From NCBI RefSeq assembly GCF_026151205.1, contig NC_087073.1, positions 10,734,411-10,798,410 of the forward strand: a stretch of 64,000 nt of DNA. The letters are read 5' to 3'. Both the position numbers and the translations under genes were made by a program. How positions within the stretch are numbered: the first letter of the stretch is position 1; every line of letters begins with the position of its first letter. Source of the DNA: Bolinopsis microptera (Eukaryota; Ctenophora; Tentaculata; Lobata; Bolinopsidae). The notes below the pieces were generated by a model, which did no database searches, was not told the origin of the DNA, and was given only the letters and a program-made list of their open reading frames with translations. Shown piece after piece: positions 37,501 through 49,500 of this stretch.

Positions 37501-40500
37501 GAGGAGGACCAGGAGGGAGGAGGAGGAGGAGGTCCCAGGAGGAGGAGGAGAAGGACCAGGAGGACTGAGGAAGAGGACTTGACGATGACTGAGGAGGAGG
37601 ACTGGGAGGATGACTGAGGAGGATGCTGAGGAGGATGGCTGAGGAGGATGACAGCACTGAGGAGGATGACTGAGAGGGAGGAGGAGGACTCTGAGGAGGA
37701 CTCAGGAGGAAGAGGACTCAGGAGGAGGACTTAGGGAGAAATGAGAAGGAGGACTGAGGGAGAACTGAGGAGAGAGGAGGAGGAGGGGAGGGACTGAATA
37801 GGAGATAAGTGGAGGGGGACTGGGAAAGGGACCCAGGAGGAGGGAGGAGGAGGACTCAGGAGGATGACTTCAGGAGAGGACTCAGGAGGAGGACTGAGAG
37901 TGGGACTGAGACGGAGGAGGACTGAAGAGTACTGAAGAGTACTGAAGAGGATGGTTGAGGAGATGACTGAGGAGGATGACTGAGGAGGATGACTGAGGAG
38001 GATGACTGAGGAGGATTGACTGAGAGGGAGAGGGAGGATCAGGAAGACCCAGGAGAGGAGGAGGAGGACCCAGAAGGGAGGACCTAGGAGGGCGAGGAGA
38101 ACTGAGGGAGGATGACCAGGGAGGAGGAGGACTCAGGAGGAATGAGAAGGAGGAGGACTGAGGAGGGATGGCTGAGGAGGGATGGATGCGGGGGGAGGAG
38201 GAGGAAGAGGAGGAAGAGGACTGAGGAGGAGGAGAAGGGACTGAGGGAGAAGGAGGACCCAGGAGGAGGAGGACCCAGGAGGAGGAGGGACTCAGGAGGA
38301 GGGACCCAGGAAAGGCCCCAGGAGGAGGAGGAGGACTGGGGAGGGGACTGTTGAGGGACTGATGAGGAGAACTGAGGGACGAGGATGAGGAGTAGGGAGG
38401 AGGACTGTAGGAGTGGGAGGAGGAAGAGGACCTGAGGAGGATCAGGGAAGACCCAGGAGGAGGACCCAGGAGGAGGAGGAGGAGGAGGACCCAGAAGGAG
38501 GAGGAGGGAGGGACCCAGGAGGACTGAGGAGGATGACTGACGATGACTGAGGAGGAGGGACTGAGGGATGATGACTATTGACTGAGGAGGATGGCTGAGG
38601 AGGATGGCTGAGGAGGATGGCTGAGGAGGATGACTGAGGAGGATGACTGAGAGGGAGGGAGGAGGACTCAGGGAGGAGGACTCAGGAGGAAGAGGACTCA
38701 GGAGGAGGACTTAGGAGAAATGAGAAGGAGACTGAGAGAACTGAGGAGGAGGAGGAGGACTGAATAGGGAGGATAAGGAGGGGGACTGGGAAAGGACCCA
38801 GGAGGAGGAGGAGGAGGACTAAGGAGGATCGACTCAGGAGGGAGGAGGGACTCCGGAGGAGGACTGAGGAGGACTGGAGACAGGAGGAGGAGCTGAAGAG
38901 TACTGAAGAGTACTGAGGAGGATGGCTGAGGAGGATGGCTGAGGAGGGATGGCTGAGGGAGGATGGCTGAGGAGGATGGCTGAGGAGGATGACTGAGGGA
39001 GGATGACTGAGAGGGAGGAGGAGGATTAGGAAGACCCAGGGAGGAGGAGGGACCCAGAAGGAGGACCTAGGGAGGGAGAGGAGAACTGAGGAGGATGACT
39101 CAGGAGGAGGAGGACTCAGGAGGAGGGACTCAGGAGGAATGAGAAGGAGGAGGACTGAGGAAGATGGCTTAGGAGATGACTGAGAGGGAGGAGGGAGGAA
39201 GAGGAGGAAGAGGACTGAGGAGGAGGAGGAGAAGGACCAGAGGAGAAGGAGGACCCAGGAGGAGGAGGACCCAGGAGGAGAAGGACCCAGGAGGAGGACC
39301 CAGGAAAAGGCCCCAGGAGGAGGAGGAGGAGGACTGGGGAGGAGGACTGGTTGAGGACGATGAGGAGAACTGAGGACGGAGGAGGAGGAGTAGGAGGGAG
39401 GACTGAGGGAGGGGAGGGAGGAAGAGGACTGGGGAGGGATCAGGAAGACCCAGGAGGAGGGACCCAGGGAGGAGGAGGAGGAGGAGGTCCCCCAGGAGGG
39501 AGGAGGAGAAGGACCCAGGAGGACTGAGGAAGAGGACTGACGATGACTGGAGGAGGAGGACTGAGGAGGATGACTGAGGAGGATGGCTGAGGAGGATGGC
39601 TGAGGAGGATGACTGCACTGAGGAGGATTGACTGAGAGGGAGGAGGAGGACTCAGGAGGAGGACTCAGGAGGGAAGGAGGACTCAGGAGGAGGACTTAGG
39701 AGAAATGAGAAGGACGACTGAGTGAGACTGGAGGAGAAGGAGGAGGAGGAGGACTGAATAGGAGGATAAGGAGGGGGACTGGGAAAAGGACCCAGGAGGA
39801 GGAGGAGGAGGACCCAGGAGGGATGACTCAGGAGGAGGGACTCAGAGGAGGACTGAGGAGGACTGAGACGGAGGAGGACTGAAGAGTACTGAAGAGTACT
39901 GAAGAGGATGGTTGAGGGAGGATGACTGAGGAGGATTGACTGAGGAGGATGACCTGAGGAGGATGACTGAGGAGGATGACTGAGAGGGAGGAGGAGGATC
40001 AGGAAGACCCAGGAGGAGGAGGAGGAGGACCCAGAAGGAGGACCTAGGAGGAGGAGGAGAACTGAGGAGGATGACTCAGGAGAGGAGGACTCAGGAGGAA
40101 TGAGATGGAGGAGGACTGAGGAGGACTGGCTGAGGAGGATGGATGCGGGGGAGGGGGAGGAGGAGGAAGAGGAGGTAAGAGGACTGAGGAGGAGGAGAAG
40201 GAACTGAGGAGAAGGAGGACCCCAGGAGGAGGGAGGACCCAGGAGGAGGAGGACTCAGGAGGAGGAGCCCAGGAGAAGGCCCCAGGAGGAGGAGGAGACT
40301 GGGGAGGAGGACTGTTGAGGACTGATTGAGGAGAACTGAGGACGAGGGATGAGGAGTTGGAGGAGGACTGAGGAGGGGAGGAGGGAGAGGACTGAGGGAG
40401 ATCCGGAAGACCCCAGGAGGAGGACCCAGGAGGAGGAGGAGGAGGAGGACCCAGGAGGAGGAGGAGGAGGGACCCAGGAGGACTGAGGAGGATGACTGAC

Positions 40501-43500
40501 GATGACTGAGGAGGGAGGACTGAGAAGGATGACGGAGGAGGATGGCTGAGGAGGATGGCTGAGGAGGATGGCTGAGGAGGATGACTGAGGAGGACTGACT
40601 GAGAGGGGAGGAGGAGGATCAGGAGGAGGGACTCAGGGAGGAAGAGGACTCAGAGGAGGACTTAGGGAGAAATGAGAAGGAGGACTGAGGAGAACTGAGG
40701 AGGAGGAGGAGGACTGAATAGGAGGATAAGGAGGGGGACTGGGAAAGGACCCAGGAGGAGGAGGAGGAGGAGGACTAAGGAGGATGACTCAGGAGGAGGA
40801 GGACTCAGGAGGAGGACTGAGGAGGACTGAGAAGGAGGAGGACTGAAGAGTACTGAAGAGTACTGAGGAGGATGGCTGAGGAGGATGGCTGAGGAGGATG
40901 GCTGAGGAGGATGGCTGAGGAGGATGGCTGAGGAGGATGACTGAGGAGGATTGACTGAGAGGGAGGAGAGGATCAGGAAGACCCAGGAGGGAGGAGGACC
41001 AGAAGGAGGACCTAGGGAGGAGGAGGAGAACTGAGGAGGATGACTCAGGAGGAGGAGGACTCAGGAGGAGGACTCAGGAGGAATGAGAAGGAGGAGGACT
41101 GAGGAAGATGGCTTAGGAGAATGACTGAGAGGGAGGAGGAGGAAGAGGAGGAAGAGGACTGAGGAGGAGGAGGAGAAGGACCCAGGAGGAGAAGGAGGAC
41201 CCAGGAGGAGGAGGACCCAGGAGGAGAAGGACCCAGGAGGAGGACCCAGGAAAAGGCCCAGGAGGAGGAGGAGGACTGGGGAGGAGGACTGTTGAGGACT
41301 GATGAGGAGAACTGAGGACGAGGAGGAGGAGTAGGAGGAGGACTGAGGAGGGGAGGAGGAAGAGGACTGGGGAGGATCAGGAAGACCCAGGAGGAGGACC
41401 CAGGAGGAGGAGGAGGAGGAGGTCCCAGGAGGAGGAGGAGAAGGACCCAGGAGGACTGAGGAAGAGGACTGACGATGACTGAGGAGGAGGACTGAGGAGG
41501 ATGACTGAGGAGGATGGCTGAGGAGGATGGCTGAGGAGGATGACTGCACTGAGGAGGATGACTGAGAGGGAGGAGGAGGACTCAGGAGGAGGACTCTGGA
41601 GGAAGAGGACTCAGGAGGAGGACTTAGGAGAAATGAGAAGGAGGGACTGAGGAGAACTGAGGAGAAGGAGGAGGAGGAGGACTGAATAGGAGGATAAGGA
41701 GGGGGACTGGGAAAGGACCCAGGAGGAGGAGGAGGAGGACTCAGGAGGATGACTCAGGAGGAGGACGCAGGAGGAGGACTGAGGAGGACTGAGACGGAGG
41801 AGGACTGAAGAGTACTGAAGAGTACTGAAGAGGATGGTTGAGGAGGATGACTGAGGAGGATGACTGAGGAGGATGACTGAGGAGGATGACTGAGGAGGAT
41901 GACTGAGAGGGAGGAGGAGGATCAGGAAGACCCAGGAGGAGGAGGAGGAGGACCCAGAAGGAGGACCTAGGAGGAGGAGGAGAACTGAGGAGGATGACTC
42001 AGGAGGAGGAGGACTCAGGAGGAATGAGAAGGAGGAGGACTGAGGAGGATGGCTGAGGAGGATGGATGCGGGGGAGGAGGAGGAAGAGGAGGAAGAGGAC
42101 TGAGGAGGAGGAGAAGGACTGAGGAGAAGGAGGACCCAGGAGGAGGAGGACCCAGGAGGAGGAGGACTCAGGAGGAGGACCCAGGAAAAGGCCCCAGGAG
42201 GAGGAGGAGGACTGGGGAGGAGGACTGTGAGGACTGATGAGGAGAACTGAGGACGAGGATGAGGAGTAGGAGGAGGACTGAGGAGGGGAGGAGGAAGAGG
42301 ACTGAGGAGGATCAGGAAGACCCAGGAGGAGGACCCAGGAGGAGGAGGAGGAGGAGGACCCAGGGAGGAGGAGGAGGAGGACCAGGAGGACTGAGGAGGA
42401 TGACTGACGATGACTGAGGAGGAGGACTGAGGAGGATGACTGAGGAGGATGGCTGAGGAGGATGGCTGAGGAGGATGGCTGAGGAGGATGACTGAGGAGG
42501 ATGACTGAGAGGGAGGAGGAGGACTCAGGAGGAGGACTCAGGAGGAAGAGGACTCAGGAGGAGGACTTAGGAGAAATGAGAAGGAGGACTGAGGAGAACT
42601 GAGGAGGAGGAGGAGGACTGAATAGGAGGAGGAGAAGGAGGGGGACTGGGAAAGGACTGAGGAGTAGGAGGACTGATGAGAAGGATGAGGAGGAGGACTG
42701 AGGACCGAGGATGAAGAGGAGGAGGATGAAGAGGAGGAGGAGGACCCAGGAGGAGGAGGACTGAGGAGGAGGACTGAGGAGGATGACTGAGAGGGAAGAG
42801 GAGGAGGAGGAGGACTCAGGAGGAGGAGGAGGAGGACTGAGGAGGACTGAGGAGGAGGAGGACTGAATAGGAGGAGGAGGAGAGGGACTGGGGGAGGACT
42901 GAGGAGGAGGACGGAGGACTGAGGAGAAGGATGAGGAGGAGGACTGAGAAGGACTGAGGACTGAGGAGGAAGAGGAGGAGGATGAAGAGGAGTTGGAGGA
43001 CCCAGGAAGAGGGACCCAGGAGGAGGACTCAGGAGGAGGATGGAGGACTGAGGAGAAGGATGTGGAGGAGGACTGAGGAGGACTGAGGACTGAGGGAGGA
43101 AGAGGAGGAGGATGAAGAGGAGGAGGAGGACTGGGGAGGAGGACTGTTGAGGACTGATGAGAGGGACTGAGGACGAGGAGGAGAGTAAGAGGACTAAAGA
43201 GGGGAGGAGGAAGAGGACTGGGGAAGATCAGGAAGACCCAGGGGGAGGAGGAGGAAGAGTAGGAGGAGGAAGCATCTAAATGTTATTTCCATTTTTGTCC
43301 GTTTTTGTCCATTTTTGTCCGTTTTTGTCCGCTCTATTTTTTGTCCGTTTTGAAAATATAGGGTACCGAACGGACAAAAAAACATGATCCTCCTATAACA
43401 GCAAAAATTGAACATTTTATTTAGCAATTTAGGTGTCCATTAATGTCCGTCTATGTCCACCAATGTCCGCCTATGTCCGTCTATGTCCGCCTATGTCCGC

Positions 43501-46500
43501 ATATGTCCGCCTATGTCCGCCTATGTCCGCCTATGTCCTGTCCTTTTTGGATTCTATGAGACAAGCGGACATAGACGGACGTGACACCCCCCCCAGTAAT
43601 AGTCTTCTGGATCAAATTAGCACAATTCCTCCCTCAACATATCAGACCTAACTGAGTGCTGTTACAAATTAATTAACAAGTTGAAGTTTAAATACTAACG
43701 ACTAGCTATCTAGCGCTACAGCAATCCCAATACAGAACTACAGTACTGCTAATACTCATTTTAACATAAGGATCTAATTTGGGATTTCAGTGTCAAGTGT
43801 GTGTCTGTGTCTGTGTTGACGAACTATGTCGGCGACCTATTTGAAGTGAAAATAATACTTATTATCCGTAAAAACGGAATAGCATTCCTCAATGCTATGT
43901 TCCAGATCTTTTGATAAATCACGAGAGCAAAGTTGCATTACATAATGGTCTCCATAACTACGATTTGGGAACATTTTGAATTTCCAATATAATAATGTTA
44001 TTCTAATTTCTTTACTAATATTCCTTTCCAAATAACAGATGTTACCCCCCCCAACCAATTGTTCAGTTAAATGTTACCCCCCGGCCCCCCCCAACCAATT
44101 GTTCAGTTAAATGTTACCCCCCCCCCCCAACCAATTGTTCAGTTAAATGTTACCCACCCCCAACCAATTGTTCAGTTAAATGTTACCCCCCCAACCAATT
44201 GTTCAGTTAGATGTTACCCCCCCCCCCCCAACCAATTGTTCAGTTAAATGTTACCTCCACCCCCACCCAACACCCAAGTCTTCATTAAGACGAACCTGAT
44301 CAGATTCTGAGATGTTATCTGAGTCGGATGTGGAACTGCTTTCTTGTGTACTGAACCGGTTCTTCCTCTGTGGTTGTGGGGTCGTCTGTAAAACGAGACA
44401 GTTAAACACTACACTCTCCGTAAATTCTGTCTCATCAATTAGCTTTTCTTAACAGTTATGCAAATTTATTATTAAACTTTGTTGTACTTTTAAACTCTAT
44501 TGTACGTATTTTAAATTCTTATTGTATTTAATTTAAACTTTATTCAATTTACACTTGTGACTTGTTACACATTTATGAAGAAGCATATTATGTTGCACGT
44601 CTTGCTTCATATAAAAATGTGTCAAACATTTTGCGGTTATACACTTTGAAGCGGTTGATGAAAATGATGGTTTCAGAGCGGCTGGGAAGTACAATAGTTG
44701 CCAACTAACTCTATAACTAATATAAGTGGGGTTTCTAAAATACATGAACATTAAGGGTTAGTAAGGGTAGCGCTACAAAATTTTACTAAGACTGAATTTA
44801 TCTATTAATATTTCTAAAAATTCTCAGACGCTTCCAATTATACAAGGTATTTGCAAACTTCATTGTTACTAATTACAACTATTCTGTCACAATCATAGTT
44901 CCAGTATTTTTATCTGGTATCCCCTAATATGTACGGTGCGCCTGTTCAATGCGACCCCACAATTCCAGGCTGTTATAATAGTAGTTAGTTACTAGTATGT
45001 AACTAGTAAGGTTTAATGAGCGACATCGCTTACTATCCCGAATATAGTGAATAATTGCGATAAATTATCTGTAATAGTGTTGAGATTTAATTATAACTGC
45101 GAATATTGGGCTATCATCGGTAACAGGTACACGATGCGGGTTTACCATTATTTCTACCATTAAAAGTAAAGTAATGTGTCTATTTTATTATTTTCACGTC
45201 GCTGGAAGACTCGTGATAAAGTTTGTTGTGTGTGCCAGCAAGGTAGGCAGGGCCAGCAAGGTAAAGGTAACCTCACACGGTTGTTATCTAGGCAACTATT
45301 CACCTTATTACTATTAGTATTAGCAATTTTACAATAAATACAGAAACTTAAAGAGAGCAAAGAAGAAGGAAATAAGACCTATTTTTATATAGTACCTGTT
45401 CTGAAGGATTATTGTTGGAGTCGGTGGATTCCCGTCGCTCCATGAAGGCGTTATTCTTGGCTTGTCCGCAAGTCTGAGGTCTGTATTTGGGGTTGTTCTT
45501 CTTGCACTGTGTACTTTGGGGAGTAATCTGAGGAAATTTATTGTTATTTTGGAGGGTAATCTGGTGGATTTCGGTGTTATTTTTGGGGTGATCTGATGTA
45601 TATTGTATTGGCAGTAGATGGAGGTAGCCTGCTTACTTGGTTGCCTAGGGAGAGTAGGAGGTTGGAGACGTTTTCCCGGGAAACAGGAAAATCATCACTG
45701 TCAGCGCTGTCACTGTCATCATCACAGGCAAACAGTTCTTCTAGTTCGTCGTCAACGTCATCAAAATCAGGGGAAACTAGATAAGCCGCACCTGGACCAG
45801 GTTGTTGTTAAAATCTCGAAAAATGGTTGCCATAAGAATGCCAATTTGAAGGGTGAAATTATGAGATAACTTTCTTACTTTTGCCACCGAAATTGCTTAA
45901 ATTTCTTTGGCTAAGACGATAATGATCGCTATAAAAATATTTGAAAATAAAATAATTAAAAATTGTAAATTAAAATAATTAAAAATTAAATAAACAAACC
46001 GGAAGCGAAGGAAGGGATGGGAGTGGAGAGGGTCTGTACTGCAGGTATCTCCATCTTGCTACTCCGAGCGTAGTCCATTGTACACAAACACTCACCCACA
46101 CTGTACTCCTTATCACTGGTAAAGTGAAATTTAGCTTTTTATGGAAATAAATTAAAACATAATTGTGAAATAAATTTCAATGATATAGCTAATTTCACAA
46201 TATATATTCACTTGTCGCAAAAACAGAATGACCAGAAATTTTGAATCAGAATCAACATATTTAATGTTTCCATGGGCCTGGGTGGCAAGTCCGTTCTCAC
46301 CTGTAGGGCTGATCATACAACTCCACACAGGGTTTACCGTGTCTCTCACCCACTACCACACATCTTAGCGGGTACCACTGTCCACATTGGGTCAAGGCAT
46401 CGAACTTGGCTGTAGCGTCCGGGGTCCACTGTCTGGTCGCTGCGGAGGGAGATATTAGAGGGGGGGGGGGGAGCAGTAGTTATATAAGAATATTGATTGA

Positions 46501-49500
46501 TAGGAAATCTATTTAAGGTTTTCATTTTCAGGTTCGCGAGAATTGCAACTTACTGATAGGGATGGTGTTTGCAAGGAAGCATTCTATAGCTTGGTAGGGT
46601 AACTCCATAAACTCTGCCCTGAGGTAGATAAACGTTAGAGTGGCCTAAGTGTTCCCACGGAGCAACATTATAATATAACATGATAATATCTACAGGGGGA
46701 TGATAACTATTAAACATAACTACAGAACTGTTTTGATCCCTCCTTTCACTACACTACTGCATGTTACCAAGGTAAAAAGAAGAAAAATTCCGTACTTTGT
46801 AATACACCACCTGCACCCTACTCTAACACCTAGGTTACGTTTCCTGCATATAATATAATATTTAAAGGTGTCTGGTGTTAGCGTAAAGAGTATTTGACTA
46901 TTTGGCACGTGCTCAATCCTCTGTTGCACGTGCTCAATCCTCTGTTGCACGTGCACAATCCTCTGTTGCACGTGCACAATCCTCTGTTGCACGTGCACAA
47001 TCCTCTGTTGCACGTGCTCAATCCTCTGTTGCACGTGCACAATCCTCTGTTGCAGGAGGTGACCGGCGGGACATGATTTCAGGCCTGACCGGGACCGGGA
47101 CCGGGATACAAAATGTGACTTGACCGGGACCGGGACAGAGATTATCAATTTACCGGGACCGGGACCGGGATGAAAAATGTGACTTGACCGGGACCGGGAC
47201 CGGGACCGGGATAGCTCAAAATTGCCAATCCCGGTACCGGGATTCCTGGTACCGGGAATTCCGGTCGATTACTGGTTAATTCATGATCATAATTTATTAC
47301 TCAAACTTGTTTAGCAATTTTAAACATTGTTGTATTTGGCTCAGAGGATGTTTAAAGATGAAATTCACAATGAATGAAAGGAAAAACTTAAAATCACAGT
47401 GAATGAAATTATGTAAAAGATCCCGGTCAAAATCCCGGCAAATTTGAGTGATTGACCGGGACCGGGACCGGGACCGGGACCAAGAATCCCGAATTAACCG
47501 GTACCGGGACCGGGATCATAAATAAATAAATCAGCATTTGACCGGGACCGGGACCGGGATAGCTCAAAATTTCCAATCCCGGTCACCTCCTGCTCTGTTG
47601 CACATGCACAATCCTCTGTTGCACGTGCTCAATCCTCTGTTGCACATGCACAATCCTCTCTGTAATAAAGTCTAGCTACATTGTATTATAATTTTAGGCA
47701 GAATAAGTGTTTACTGTAAGCTTGTGCCCACGCAAAACACAAACATTTAGTAGGATTTAGCTAACTTTATACGTACTATGCTGTACTGTGTTTCTATTGA
47801 TTTTATAATTTGTGTAAACATTAAACACTGATTCTTTAAATTCTTAAAAATTAATTTATGTAAGACTTTAACATTGTAACACTGTAACATTGTAACACTG
47901 TCCTCCTATTCTTATAACTTCCGCTCTATCATCCAGCTTCCCTGACGTAACTCTTTTTAAAAATCGATATCGAAAGTTTGAAGAATTGGAGATTTCTTAC
48001 GAACTTATAAAGATAATTAAATGGCTGATCCTTTTAATTGCTGCAGGATTATCTGCCTATCCTGACGTAACTATTCTTGATAAATATTGAAATATTTCGA
48101 GAATTCGTGATTTCTTAGGAACTTATCAACATATTATGTTCGCTGCTGATCCTTATGATGCATGTTGTTTGTCGCCGTTATATCCACTTTAAGGAGTGTA
48201 CCTAAATATGTTGCTCAATGCTCATCATGTTAACGAGAGATGTTAATAATTTGATAAAACCTCCCTGCTAGAATTAGCAAGTTTATCAATATCGAAAACT
48301 TGAAGAATTTGAGATTTATTTTAAATTCAGCACGATATATTGTCAAATTAATAATTAATGGTGTTTATATAAAGCAACAGCTGTCAAACAACAAATACAC
48401 AGCACAGGGCTCAGCTAAAAGCATGGTAAAGGACACTACCACCTATATTCTCACACACTTCAGTGATGACGATGACGATATTGACATCCTCAAAAAGGTG
48501 CGAACATCTTCTAACGATTGGAACAAATTCTAAGAGGGCAACATATTTTCGTTCTGTTTCTTTAGTTTGTACTTACATTAACTCCTCGAAAACACTTAAT
48601 CTGGCCCTGTTCATAACTACATAAGATAAACAACAACTACTACTACTAACACACGACCTCCTCAGGAGAAGGATGGCTGGTTCACTAATCGTAGGAAGGG
48701 GATTTTGTTCACAGTGGTCGGAGCTCTGTTCAGCTCCTCTGCCAGTGTCAGCATCAAACTAGCTGAACAGGTCCGCGATTAATTAATAATTAATTAATGA
48801 ACTAATTAACTTCTCGATCAATTTTAAAAATCCCACTGGAACAAAACTACAGTAACAAATATTCTCGGAGTGGTCTCCATGGTAACTAGGTGGTAACTAG
48901 GTGGTAACTATATGGTAACTAGGTGGTAACCAGGTGGTAACTAGGTGGTAACTAGGTGGTAACTATGATAACCCATCATCACCTGCAGGTAGTTCCAGTT
49001 CTACAAGTCCTCTGGTTCAAGTTCCTCGTAATGTTCATCCTAGTGGGTTCCACAATGATCTACACCAGACAGAACATAGACACGGAGGGACGACTCCTCT
49101 ACCTGTTCATCAGATCCTGTTTTGAGAACATAGCCATGTCTCTGGTACTGTTTGCTGTGATGTACCTTCCGGTCGGGGAGGCGACTGTGGTCATGTTCTT
49201 CAGCATGTCCCTGTTCATGGTGCTGATGGCTGCTGTATTCCTCAAGGAACCCCTAACCTGTAAGATCTACGTAGCTCTAATACTCGGACTAATTGGAGTC
49301 TTTCTGCTGGCTAACCCGGAGGATATCATCATGGAAAATACCTTCTCAACCGCACGACTTTACGGACTAGGAGCTGGGGTGGGACACGGTCTGTTCAGAG
49401 CCATGTCCTCCATTATGGTCCGGAAACTGGGGAGTGAGGTGGAGAGCAGCGTGGTTATATTCTATCACAGTGTATACGGACTGTCTATATTCACTATACT

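Noticed and set aside
36264-42237. Poly-Ser/Leu/Pro (minus) and Arg/Glu/Gly-rich (plus) open frames in the purine satellite
   Set aside because: They follow from the GGA-rich composition, recur with each higher-order unit and are broken by single-G indels in most units.
43194-43651. Short frames around the right end of the 8.2-kb element
   Set aside because: They read the TGTCCG terminal subrepeats; there is no resemblance to a transposase.
43837-44058. Possible additional exon of the KH-Tudor gene (73-codon minus frame)
   Set aside because: No acceptor/donor pair in the required phase; it begins inside the C-rich minisatellite.
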